The position numbers and the translations under genes were made by a program. The notes under the pieces were generated by a model. It was not told the DNA's origin and did no database searches. It saw nothing but the letters and a program-made list of their open reading frames with translations. From assembly GCA_017480145.1 (NCBI GenBank), contig JAFVBF010000064.1, positions 1 to 33,448 on the forward strand: a stretch of 33,448 bases of DNA, read 5' to 3'. The DNA comes from Bacteroidales bacterium (lineage in GTDB: Bacteria > Bacteroidota > Bacteroidia > Bacteroidales > P3). The stretch's first letter is position 1, and each line of letters starts with the position of its first letter. Positions 23,283 through 31,340 of the stretch are shown piece by piece.

Positions 23283-25910
23283 TTAGCGAACAATTACCTT
23301 ACGTGCAGGGTACTGCCCCACACGAATCAAATAGATACCAGCGGCAGGTGCGGCAAAAGAGCAAGACCCAGTGGCAGCAAAATTACTATTGAGCAAACGT
23401 CCCTGCATGTCAAAGAGACAGACCTGCTGGTTATCGGCACCACGAACCACAATATCACGTCCCTGCGTGAGAATAGTGGACCGATCCAAAAGTACCGTAT
23501 TGATGCCGACCTGACCTATGGAGAGGTGAATCGTCACAATAGAATCACACTCATTAGTGATTTCGGTATCATATTGATATTGATAGTCGCCCGCTTCTAC
23601 AAGTTCCTCACCACGCCATACAAAAATGGAGTCGACCCGAACCGTCGTATCGACATACACTGTGCATGAACGAGTCTCAGCCACATCCTGAACCAAGCGA
23701 ACGGAACGCCCCACATGACGAGGGTAGGCCTCGACCGACATGGCGACATCGGTTAGGACGAAGAGATAGGCACTCTCAGAGTCGTAGTGTGTGGCAGACC
23801 AATAATAGCCATACTCATCCTCACCACTGGCGATATACATAAAACGGTTGCCTGCTGCTGGCAGGAATGCCGCACCATGAGTCTGCATGGTCTGCCACTG
23901 CTCAATGGTATAGATATTGGTGGAAAAACCATTGTCGGAGCCTGGAGTAAAAGTGCTATTGTCAGGCTGCACCCAACTCTCAGGAAGGAGGACAACGCCT
24001 CTCACCGTAACAGCCCCGCTGATGTCTGTAATGGAAGCCTGGGCTCTTTTGTTGGCCGCATTGCGACGGTGGAAAAGGAGGTGCGTCCACTCGTCAGCCG
24101 TCATCGTACGCCAAATACCAGCCTTGTTTTCTCCATTGGAGATGGGGTTGCGAATGCCCCAGTCATAGTTGGAAGCCATGTTGGAGAAATCAAGTTCCGA
24201 CATATCGACAGAAGGGCCATAGCCCTTGGCGTTATACTGATAATCCACGTTTTCATTGTTGGTGGCCCAAGGCTGATAGACCGTGTTATGGACATCGGAT
24301 GAATTATGGTATCCGCTGGTTCCCCAGCCAAAAAGGTCTAACCAGCCAGCATAATCAGCAGAAGCATAGCGATTGCCCTGTCCCATGAAATCAAACTGAT
24401 GCTCCGCGAAACGCCATTTGGACGTGCTCGGCATGAATTGCAAATTGCCCTGAGAGAACGCGACGTAGCGTCCATTGTATTTCTTGAGAGCCTCTTCGCC
24501 ATTGTCGGTATCCAAATGGTCTTCATCATCATATTCGACCTCCTCGCCTGCCTCGACTTCAAAAGCCCCAGACAGTTCACCCTCGCCTTGCGGGAAGAGC
24601 GTAAGGTGTAGATAGGTGACGCTATCACAACCAATGGAGTTGAATGTGTGGTAGGAATAGACGCCCGTTTCGGTGTATTTGGTGTAATGCCAAATATAAT
24701 AGCCACAGGCTATGGCGGTGTCGTGTGCAGGATGATTGTCAAGCAGGACAATACGAATATTCACCACGCTATCGCAGCCATAGTCACCCTCATAGCGATG
24801 CGTTTCTGCTATGGTCTCAGTGAAATAGACGCTATCTTTCCAAAAAACGCTGTTGCAGCCAACCACAGCCGAATCACTACTGACGCTCTTGTTTATAACA
24901 AGATGCAACATAAGGGTACTGTCGCACCCCTGAGCATTCTTTGCAAACTGATCGGCAGCAATCACGTCGGAAGAAGCATAAAGCATCTGTCCATGCCAGT
25001 AAAAGGAATCACAGGCTTCGGCAGAAGTATCGGCGTGCGTGTCATGATGCATGACCATATTGAGACGAAGCGTGCTGTCGCAGCCATGGATTGTAGCATT
25101 ACGGAAAACATGAGTAGGAGTACCGCCATAATAGGTGACTCCATACCATGAAACACTATCACACACAACAGCCGTTGTGTCGCCCGACTGGGCATAATGC
25201 ATAGTCAAATTGATGGCGACCACGCTGTCACAACCCAGATGGCTCGTAAAAGTAGCGGTAGGACCGACGGTATCGGAATAAAAGACCTTGCCCCCCCAAA
25301 GATACTGGTCGCAAGCCTCGGTAGTGAATGTGGTATGAATGGCTTCCTGCACCATAATAGACACCGAACTGACACTGTCACACACGCCAATACTGATGGT
25401 ATCGGACCACGACGTATCGGAAGTATAGGTCTGGCCAGCAAATTCAACAGCATTACATCCGCTAATAGAAGTATCAAAAGAGGCATTGCCCGGCAAAATC
25501 TCAAGAGGGAAATAATAGATGCTGTCGCAGCCATCGGCCGCAACCCCTCTTTTGGTTTCCTTAGCCCAACCTGACTCGGTATATTCTATTCCGTTGAAAG
25601 AAAGGCTCCCACAGCCATAGCGTACTTCATCCTGCGTGTCACGTACAGAGAGGTGGAGCGTAAGGATGAGACATGCGATGGAGTCGCATCCGTCTTCAGC
25701 CCAGCGGCCTACTACTTCACAAGCCTGACCACGAGAACGGCTTTGACGATAGATATTGCCCTGCCAAATAAAACTATCACAGGCATTATCAACGGTAACA
25801 TAAGACCATGGCTTCAAATCACAGTTGTCCTGAGCAAAAATAGCAGTGTTGTTGAAAACTAATGCTCCAAAAAGCATAAATACAACAATTACAAACTGTT
25901 TCGTGTTCAT
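23283..25910 (-). CDS. T9SS-secreted repeat protein without protease domain
   Basis: An 875-residue paralogue lacking the protease module. A signal peptide of about 26 residues (ending A-I-F-A-Q) leads straight into eight C-D-S-type repeats (about 35-435). A Fib_succ_major-like domain (about 441-740) follows, starting with an acidic insertion of about 25 residues (E-V-E-A-G-E-E-V-E-Y-D-D-E-D) absent from the other two. Then come one further repeat (about 745-800) and a T9SS type-A sorting domain ending K-V-I-V-R. Fib_succ-type landmarks include N-L-Q-F, W-R-F-A-E-H-Q, D-L-F-G-W-G-T-S-G-Y, W-R-T-M-T-A-D-E-W, F-L-P-A-A-G and G-Y-Y-W-S-A-T-H-Y. It is the first gene of the three-gene set, with its own promoter upstream. 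It is probably a surface adhesin or scaffold; the binding partner is unknown. Confidence 0.85.
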   Translation of the reverse strand: MNTKQFVIVVFMLFGALVFNNTAIFAQDNCDLKPWSYVTVDNACDSFIWQGNIYRQSRSRGQACEVVGRWAEDGCDSIACLILTLHLSVRDTQDEVRYGCGSLSFNGIEYTESGWAKETKRGVAADGCDSIYYFPLEILPGNASFDTSISGCNAVEFAGQTYTSDTSWSDTISIGVCDSVSSVSIMVQEAIHTTFTTEACDQYLWGGKVFYSDTVGPTATFTSHLGCDSVVAINLTMHYAQSGDTTAVVCDSVSWYGVTYYGGTPTHVFRNATIHGCDSTLRLNMVMHHDTHADTSAEACDSFYWHGQMLYASSDVIAADQFAKNAQGCDSTLMLHLVINKSVSSDSAVVGCNSVFWKDSVYFTETIAETHRYEGDYGCDSVVNIRIVLLDNHPAHDTAIACGYYIWHYTKYTETGVYSYHTFNSIGCDSVTYLHLTLFPQGEGELSGAFEVEAGEEVEYDDEDHLDTDNGEEALKKYNGRYVAFSQGNLQFMPSTSKWRFAEHQFDFMGQGNRYASADYAGWLDLFGWGTSGYHNSSDVHNTVYQPWATNNENVDYQYNAKGYGPSVDMSELDFSNMASNYDWGIRNPISNGENKAGIWRTMTADEWTHLLFHRRNAANKRAQASITDISGAVTVRGVVLLPESWVQPDNSTFTPGSDNGFSTNIYTIEQWQTMQTHGAAFLPAAGNRFMYIASGEDEYGYYWSATHYDSESAYLFVLTDVAMSVEAYPRHVGRSVRLVQDVAETRSCTVYVDTTVRVDSIFVWRGEELVEAGDYQYQYDTEITNECDSIVTIHLSIGQVGINTVLLDRSTILTQGRDIVVRGADNQQVCLFDMQGRLLNSNFAATGSCSFAAPAAGIYLIRVGQYPARKVIVR

Positions 25911-25963
25911 TATCTCAAGAATATAGTGCTTTATAACGCTTTTTTATAATATATATAATCATG

Positions 25964-25998
25964 CAAAAATAATATTTTTTAATAAAATAAAACACAAA
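25964..25998 (-). promoter_or_regulatory. Putative promoter of the three-gene secreted-protein set
   Basis: The minus strand has the -7 box TATTTTTG (25964-25971). A possible -33 TTTG lies at 25995-25998, separated by 23 nt, which is at the long end of the usual range. Transcription would start about 45 nt before the start codon at 25910. I find no comparable box in the gaps before the other two genes, which supports co-transcription. Confidence 0.5.
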
Positions 25999-26000
25999 AA

Positions 26001-26027
26001 GAGCACAAATGTCAGACATTTGTGCTC
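26001..26027 (-). terminator. Intrinsic terminator after the 26082 porin
   Basis: A 12-bp perfect stem (26001-26012 with 26016-26027) has a 3-nt loop. On the minus strand it is followed directly by TTTTTGTGTTTT. It lies 54 bp after the porin stop and just before the promoter of the next set, so it separates the two transcription units. Confidence 0.88.
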
Positions 26028-26081
26028 TAAACGATGCCTCATCCGAAGATGGAGGAAAATCACTCGAAAATACTCCGAATC

Positions 26082-27494
26082 CTAAAAATTGTATTTTACC
26101 AGAAGGCAGACACGATGTCCATTGACATTGTGGCAATCATCGGAATCGAAAGTAGCATCAGCCTTCATCTTGCTGTAATCTCCATAGTTAACCGAGGTAA
26201 GTTCATACTCAAGTCCCACGTTGAAATGGGCTAAATTATAGCTAATAGAAGGAGCCACACGCCACATATAATTGACGTTATTGATAGTATTATTCTTGAG
26301 GTACATCGTGTACTTGCCAGCAGCGTTAACAGCCAAATCATCAGCCGTGCCAAGATTCTTCATGAAGCCAAAGAAAAGATTGCCTTTAAACTTCTTTCCA
26401 TAGGCAAAATTGATGTAGCTGATGGAGCTACGCAACGGGGTGTAGTCCTGACTACCATCAGGGTTGAAGGCAGAAATACCATAGCCGCTAATCTGATTGA
26501 CATGGGCGGTGTTCTGGGCATAGGTAGAACGCAGCTTGACAGAGAAAAGACCTTCCACGTACTGGAAATAGACGGTTGGGGAAACAGAAGTCAGTCGATC
26601 GTCCACCTTGGTCTTGTAATCGCCAATGGTGGTCAGAACATTGTCCGACCCATTATAAACATATTCGGTGGCGGTTTCCGTAGCCAGCGTGCGCGGACGA
26701 ATGGTCAGTACATCAGCACCAATCTGGGCATAAATGGGGCCCTGTCTGTAGTTAAGCCCGACAAAAAACTCAGGAATCAACGCATTGTTTGCATACTTCT
26801 CAGAGGCGCCATCAGGACCAGGGGATTGGAACTGATATTGGTAGAGCAGATGAGCCTGTGCGCCCAAGCCAGAGGCAGTGCTGAACATATAGCGGAACTG
26901 CGGGGTACGGCTATGAGGACGGAATGGGGCACCAGCGGCAAACCCTAAAGCATCGGGCATGATTTCACCACTCAGCGGATGCCAGTCCTGACCAACACGC
27001 AAGGCATGACGACCACCCCAATTGAGGTCAACATAAGCCAAACGGAGACGGAGTACCGTATTAGTGGTGCTGAAACCAGCGAAATCAGCCTCGATACGTC
27101 CCGTGCTTTTAGCCCCTAAAACATTGGGGCCATCAAGACGCAGCCCAAACCGCGTAGAGAGCGCATGAAACTGCATTGTAGGAATATCATTGACATCGGC
27201 TTCGTCGAACTGGTCACGCTTGGAGACCGGGAGATTCCAAGACTCGTCAAAGGGCATATTGTTATAGTCGCTACCACAAACAGTATACATGCCACGGCTG
27301 TCGAAAGTCAGATAATTGCGAACAAATCCATAAACGGTGGCATGGACTTTCTGAGGTTTAGGAGCAGGGGCTGGCTGGTCGACAGGAGCTGCGACTGGGG
27401 CCTGAGGTGGTACGGGATGGTTGCGAGTGTCAACCTGAGCATTGGCAGAAAGAGCAATTAGCGCCAATGTCAAAACAGTAAGTGTTTTTTTCAT
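26082..27494 (-). CDS. Outer-membrane porin with Pro-rich N-terminal linker
   Basis: A 470-residue protein with a signal peptide (M-K-K-T-L-T to S-A-N-A-Q, 20 residues). A Pro/Ala-rich linker follows at about 27-50 (P-P-Q-A-P-V-A-A-P, P-A-P-A-P-K-P), then a barrel of about 420 residues with F-G-L-R-L-D-G-P, G-R-I-E-A-D-F-A-G and L-R-V-G-Q-D-W-H-P-L-S-G segments and a terminal Phe. It resembles the DcaP-like trimeric porins, but that is family-level recognition only. The gene lies just downstream of the anion transporter, which suggests the two may take up the same solute across the two membranes. A hairpin in the gap and a terminator after the gene frame it. Confidence 0.75.
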   Translation of the reverse strand: MKKTLTVLTLALIALSANAQVDTRNHPVPPQAPVAAPVDQPAPAPKPQKVHATVYGFVRNYLTFDSRGMYTVCGSDYNNMPFDESWNLPVSKRDQFDEADVNDIPTMQFHALSTRFGLRLDGPNVLGAKSTGRIEADFAGFSTTNTVLRLRLAYVDLNWGGRHALRVGQDWHPLSGEIMPDALGFAAGAPFRPHSRTPQFRYMFSTASGLGAQAHLLYQYQFQSPGPDGASEKYANNALIPEFFVGLNYRQGPIYAQIGADVLTIRPRTLATETATEYVYNGSDNVLTTIGDYKTKVDDRLTSVSPTVYFQYVEGLFSVKLRSTYAQNTAHVNQISGYGISAFNPDGSQDYTPLRSSISYINFAYGKKFKGNLFFGFMKNLGTADDLAVNAAGKYTMYLKNNTINNVNYMWRVAPSISYNLAHFNVGLEYELTSVNYGDYSKMKADATFDSDDCHNVNGHRVCLLVKYNF

Positions 27495-27514
27495 AATATT
27501 TAACCATTCATAGT

Positions 27515-27544
27515 ATAGGGGCAGCTATGAAAAGCCACCCCTAT
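27515..27544 (-). terminator. Hairpin between the DASS transporter and the porin
   Basis: A stem of 7 bp (27515-27521 with 27538-27544) plus an inner 3 bp across two mismatches. It lies 29 bp after the transporter stop and 20 bp before the porin start. There is no T-run, so it may be a weak terminator or an mRNA processing/stability element between co-transcribed genes. Confidence 0.4.
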
Positions 27545-27573
27545 GGTGTTAGTTTTAATTAGACTAAAGATAT

Positions 27574-28998
27574 TTAGCAGACAGAGAGACCGAGTTTACT
27601 GGCAAGAATCAGCCAGAGATACATGATAACCATGCCGAAAACACCGACCACAATGCCTACCACGGCCATATCCTTCTGCTTGATAAAGCCCTTGCCATAG
27701 GCCAATGCATTAGGAGGCGTAGATATGGGCAACGCCATGGCCAAAGAGGCAGACAGAGCTATGCTGACAAGCAATGTAGTAGCACCACCGAAAGGAGCCA
27801 ACTGCTCGGACATACCCGTGCCGACAGCAGCCAAAATCGGAATCAGGAGAGCGGCCGTAGCACTGTTGGACATAAATGTGGACATGACGATGCAGAGCAC
27901 GCCAGAGCCGATGAGAACCAACATGACAGGCCAACTGCTAAACGGAATACTATTGACCATGTGAGCGGCAAGGCCAGTCTTATCAAGGCCTACACCGAGA
28001 GCGAATCCGCCAGCCACAAGCCAGAGCACATCCCAGTCAACTTTCTTAAGGTCATTCTTGTCGAAGACACCGCAAAGGGTAAATACAGCAAACGGAATCA
28101 GAGCGACACTGAAGGAGTTGATGCCCGTCCATTTACCCGTAACCCAGAGAAGAATAGTAACGATGAACGTGATGTAGACAACCCAAGCCTTGGGACTCTT
28201 ATCAAATTCACCTTCTATCTCAACATTGACAGTCTCACCTTTGGCAAAGGGGAACATTTTCTGGAGCAGAATCCAGGAGAAAAAGAGAATCACAATGACT
28301 AAGGGGACCATTATCATCATCCAGTTGCCAAACTGAACCGTTGCACCGAGGGATTCGCCCAAGAATTTGACAGCCGTAGCGTTAGGAGGCGTTCCAATGG
28401 GAGTGCCCATACCGCCGACATTGGCTGCAATGGGGATAGATAATGCCAATCCAATACGACCTTTGCTCTCTTTGAGCGTAGCCAGCACCGGGGTTAGGAT
28501 GGCAAGCATCATGGCAGCCGTAGCCGTATTGCTCATGAACATGGAGAACAGAGCCGTGATGACGATGAAGCCCAACATAACCATGGTAGGCTTATTACCA
28601 AAAGGTTTCATCATCACTTTGGCAAGAGCAGCATCAAATTTGTATTTGGTGGCAGCAATGGCCAACACAAATCCGCCCATAAAAAGCATAATGGTGGGGT
28701 CGGCAAAAGCAGCCATGATAGCCTTGTAGCTGATAAGGGTTGATTCGTCCGTAGGACGGAGGAAGGCAACCATACTGTCGGAAGTGGTAATCAGCATGAG
28801 CACCATGACGAGGACCGAAGTAGTCCAAATAGGGATAGGCTCGCTAATCCACATACATGCGGCCAGCACAAAAAGAGCAATGACACGCTGCTCGACAACA
28901 GTGAGTCCGTCTATGCCGAAGAAATCAGTAGGGACGCACCAACAGAAAAGAGTCAGTACAATACTGACAATCCAGCCAATAAGTTTTTTCTTATCCAT
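27574..28998 (-). CDS. DASS/SLC13-family anion symporter
   Basis: A 474-residue inner-membrane protein with about 11-12 hydrophobic segments. It shows the two pseudo-symmetric signature loops of divalent anion:Na+ symporters: S-N-T (156-158) with T-P-P-N-A (203-207), and S-N-S (377-379) with T-P-P-N-A (427-431). In this family (VcINDY-like) the S-N-T loops hold the substrate carboxylates and the sodium ions. Likely substrates are C4-dicarboxylates such as succinate or malate; sulfate or other anions are possible. Length is normal and no key residue is missing. It lies between the OTC gene and a porin, all on one strand. Confidence 0.9.
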   Translation of the reverse strand: MDKKKLIGWIVSIVLTLFCWCVPTDFFGIDGLTVVEQRVIALFVLAACMWISEPIPIWTTSVLVMVLMLITTSDSMVAFLRPTDESTLISYKAIMAAFADPTIMLFMGGFVLAIAATKYKFDAALAKVMMKPFGNKPTMVMLGFIVITALFSMFMSNTATAAMMLAILTPVLATLKESKGRIGLALSIPIAANVGGMGTPIGTPPNATAVKFLGESLGATVQFGNWMMIMVPLVIVILFFSWILLQKMFPFAKGETVNVEIEGEFDKSPKAWVVYITFIVTILLWVTGKWTGINSFSVALIPFAVFTLCGVFDKNDLKKVDWDVLWLVAGGFALGVGLDKTGLAAHMVNSIPFSSWPVMLVLIGSGVLCIVMSTFMSNSATAALLIPILAAVGTGMSEQLAPFGGATTLLVSIALSASLAMALPISTPPNALAYGKGFIKQKDMAVVGIVVGVFGMVIMYLWLILASKLGLSVC

Positions 28999-29027
28999 AA
29001 TGTGAATTTTATTATTTTCTACGACTA

Positions 29028-29071
29028 AAGCCCTTACACCTATTAAATTAACTTAAAAGGCGTAAGGGCTT
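29028..29071 (-). terminator. Hairpin after the ornithine carbamoyltransferase gene
   Basis: A 13-bp stem (29028-29040 with 29059-29071) whose single non-Watson-Crick pair becomes G-U in the minus-strand RNA, with an 18-nt AT-rich loop. It lies 17 bp after the OTC stop and 29 bp before the transporter start. There is no long T-run, so readthrough into the transporter is possible. Confidence 0.6.
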
Positions 29072-29088
29072 GTTGTTTTTAAGAAAAA

Positions 29089-30090
29089 TTAGTCACCCAA
29101 TGTGGCCACCATGACGGCCTTGATAGTGTGCATACGGTTCTCGGCCTCGTCGAAAACGATGCTGTTCTCGCTCTCGAAGACCTCTTCCGTCACCTCAATG
29201 CCATCCAGACCAAACTGCTTGTTGACATCACGTCCTACCTGCGTTTCAAGGTTGTGGTAGGCGGGCAAGCAGTGCATGAATTTGCATTTAGGATTGCCGG
29301 TGGCCTTCATGAGGTCGGCATTGACCTGATAGGGCATGAGCATGTCGATACGTTCTTTCCAAACCTCGGCAGGTTCACCCATGGAAACCCAAACGTCAGT
29401 ATAGAGGAAATCGCAACCCTTGACACCCTTCTTGGGATCATCGGTAACGGTAACTTTAGCACCTGTTTCCTTAGCAATCTCCTGACATTTTTTGACAAGA
29501 TCCTTAGCGGGCTGAAGTTTCTTCGGGGCGATGATGCGGACATCCATACCCATTTTGGCACCACCGACCATGAGGCTGTTACCCATATTGAAACGGGCAT
29601 CGCCGATGTAGGCAAAAGTCACCTGACTGAGGGGCTTGTCCACATGCTCCTGCATGGTGAGGAAATCGGCCAAAATCTGAGTAGGATGGGACTCATTGGT
29701 AAGGCCATTCCACACGGGGACACCAGCATACTTAGCCAGTTCTTCAACGGTTTCCTGTTTGAAGCCACGATACTCAATGCCGTCGAACATACGACCCAGC
29801 ACGCGGGCTGTGTCGGCCATGCTCTCTTTAACCCCTATCTGGCTGCCAGAAGGGCCTAAGTAGGTGACGTGAGCACCCTGATCTTTGGCCGCCACTTCGA
29901 ATGCACAACGCGTACGTGTGGAAGTCTTTTCGAAAATGAGGGCGATGTTCTTGCCTGTCATGGTGGGCTGCTCGGTGCCAGTGTATTTAGCACGTTTCAG
30001 CTCACGGGCAAGATCAAGGAGGTGTTGGAGTTCTCTGGGACTAAAGTCCAGAATTTTCAAGAAATTACGATTTCTCAAATTGTAAGCCAT
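29089..30090 (-). CDS. Ornithine carbamoyltransferase, probably catabolic
   Basis: A 333-residue cytosolic enzyme interconverting citrulline plus phosphate with ornithine plus carbamoyl phosphate. It has the carbamoyl-phosphate loop S-T-R-T-R (57-61), H-P-T-Q (135-138), the ornithine-specific D-V-W-V-S-M-G loop (232-238) and H-C-L-P-A (273-277). The S-M-G loop separates it from aspartate, putrescine and oxamate-type carbamoyltransferases. A carbamate kinase gene lies 179 bp upstream on the same strand, so the pair probably runs in the catabolic direction (ArcB-like), making ATP from citrulline. The anabolic ArgF role cannot be excluded from sequence alone. Confidence 0.92.
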   Translation of the reverse strand: MAYNLRNRNFLKILDFSPRELQHLLDLARELKRAKYTGTEQPTMTGKNIALIFEKTSTRTRCAFEVAAKDQGAHVTYLGPSGSQIGVKESMADTARVLGRMFDGIEYRGFKQETVEELAKYAGVPVWNGLTNESHPTQILADFLTMQEHVDKPLSQVTFAYIGDARFNMGNSLMVGGAKMGMDVRIIAPKKLQPAKDLVKKCQEIAKETGAKVTVTDDPKKGVKGCDFLYTDVWVSMGEPAEVWKERIDMLMPYQVNADLMKATGNPKCKFMHCLPAYHNLETQVGRDVNKQFGLDGIEVTEEVFESENSIVFDEAENRMHTIKAVMVATLGD

Positions 30091-30205
30091 GTGTTTGATG
30101 ATTTTGAATTATAAATGATTTTCTTTTTATCTGTTCTAAACGCTTAGAGATTGTTTCTTTTGGAAACCACCAAGACATAATTTATAGGCGTTCCTATCAT
30201 ATATG

Positions 30206-30237
30206 CCGAGGTGTGTTTTAGGGGTGCCCCCTCTCGG
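30206..30237 (-). terminator. Possible hairpin between carbamate kinase and OTC
   Basis: A short stem, CCGAG with CTCGG (30206-30210 and 30233-30237), encloses a G/C-rich stretch that can form further pairs. It lies 33 bp after the carbamate kinase stop, inside the 179-bp gap before the OTC gene. No T-run follows. I see no known riboswitch or other gene in this gap. Confidence 0.3.
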
Positions 30238-30269
30238 ATCATGCTTGTTAAGGCATCACCTTTTACGCC

Positions 30270-31208
30270 TTATCTTACGATGCGGGTGCCACAATAGGGA
30301 TTGTCGAGCTGCCCTGCCTCAGTAATGACGCATGTCTTGCCGCCATTTTCGATGAACATAATACCGGCACGCACCTTGGGAGCCATAGAGCCTTCGGTAA
30401 ACTGACCTTCGGCAAGATACTTCTTAGCCTCTTCGACCGTGATGACATCCAGCGGTTTTTCATCCGGTTTGCGGAAGTTGATATAAACCTTTGGAACATC
30501 GGTGAGGATGTAGAATTCCTCTGCCTCAATCTGGATAGCGCACAATGCCGAAGCAAGATCCTTGTCGATTACGGCCTCGACGCCGCGCACATAATCACTT
30601 TCCTCGATGACAGGGATGCCACCGCCTCCGACAGTGACAACAACGTTGCCACCCTTGACAAGATGCTTGATGATTTTGATATTGTTTATACGCTTAGGCT
30701 TAGGTGAGGCCACGACTTTACGCCAGCCATTGCCCTTAGGATCTTCCTTATATATAGCACCTGTTTCCTCATGGAGTTTTTCGGCTTGCTCCTTGGAATA
30801 ATAAGGTCCAACCGGCTTGGTCGGGTTTTGGAACATGGGGTCAAGGGCATTGACCGCCACCTGGGTCACAATAGTAACGACATCTCGATAAATGTCATTT
30901 TTGGCGAAGACGTTGCGCAATGCAAGCTCAATCATGTAGGCAATGGAGCCTTGAGTTTCTGCCACACAGAAATCCATAGGCATCGCTGGTATATTAAAGT
31001 CCTTGTTGCCAGCCTCGTGCTGAAGCATGACATTACCCACCTGAGGACCATTGCCATGTCCAATGACAATATTATAGCCACGTTTGATGAGATTGCAAAG
31101 GCTTTCGCAGGTCTGCTCAACATTGGCCAGTTGTTCTTGATAGGTGCCTTTCTGGCCACTGCGTAACAATGCATTGCCGCCGAAAGCCACCATGGCGAGA
31201 TTTCTCAT
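30270..31208 (-). CDS. arcC: Carbamate kinase
   Basis: A 312-residue cytosolic kinase of the amino-acid-kinase fold that transfers phosphate from carbamoyl phosphate to ADP, giving ATP and carbamate (which falls apart to ammonia and CO2). Recognition rests on A-F-G-G-N-A-L (8-14), G-H-G-N-G-P-Q-V-G-N (50-59), V-T-V-G-G-G-G-I-P-V in the middle and the C-terminal G-T-R-I-V. Length is normal for ArcC. It is followed by ornithine carbamoyltransferase, the usual partner in the arginine deiminase route; the deiminase itself is not in the window. A well-formed promoter lies 63-93 bp upstream. Confidence 0.93.
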   Translation of the reverse strand: MRNLAMVAFGGNALLRSGQKGTYQEQLANVEQTCESLCNLIKRGYNIVIGHGNGPQVGNVMLQHEAGNKDFNIPAMPMDFCVAETQGSIAYMIELALRNVFAKNDIYRDVVTIVTQVAVNALDPMFQNPTKPVGPYYSKEQAEKLHEETGAIYKEDPKGNGWRKVVASPKPKRINNIKIIKHLVKGGNVVVTVGGGGIPVIEESDYVRGVEAVIDKDLASALCAIQIEAEEFYILTDVPKVYINFRKPDEKPLDVITVEEAKKYLAEGQFTEGSMAPKVRAGIMFIENGGKTCVITEAGQLDNPYCGTRIVR

Positions 31209-31250
31209 ATCTTTCTATTTGTTTTTGTTACGATAAAATAAATTAACATT

Positions 31251-31264
31251 CCCTCAAAAGAGGG
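31251..31264 (-). other. Small hairpin in the carbamate kinase leader
   Basis: CCCTC (31251-31255) can pair with GAGGG (31260-31264) around a 4-nt loop, between the promoter at 31271-31301 and the start codon at 31208. It could affect leader stability; no regulatory role is shown by the sequence. Confidence 0.35.
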
Positions 31265-31270
31265 AAAAAG

Positions 31271-31301
31271 CAAAAATACAAAAGTTATTGCATATTACAA
31301 A
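31271..31301 (-). promoter_or_regulatory. Promoter of the carbamate kinase gene
   Basis: On the minus strand TTTG (31298-31301) is followed after exactly 19 nt by TATTTTTG (31271-31278). This is a textbook Bacteroidetes -33/-7 pair. Transcription would start near 31264, giving a leader of about 55 nt. Confidence 0.75.
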
Positions 31302-31304
31302 ATC

Positions 31305-31326
31305 AAGAGGAGGATTTACCCCTCTT
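31305..31326 (-). terminator. Hairpin between the IS30 element and carbamate kinase
   Basis: AAGAGG (31305-31310) pairs with CCTCTT (31321-31326), and further G-C pairs can form inside with a bulge. It lies 15 bp after the transposase stop, outside the predicted insertion sequence end. It may stop transcripts leaving the transposase gene. Confidence 0.4.
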
Positions 31327-31340
31327 CTCAGGTTCCAGTT

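Noticed and set aside
30091-30269. Riboswitch in the gap before the OTC gene
   Set aside because: Only short, weak stems can be drawn and no known riboswitch motif is recognisable.
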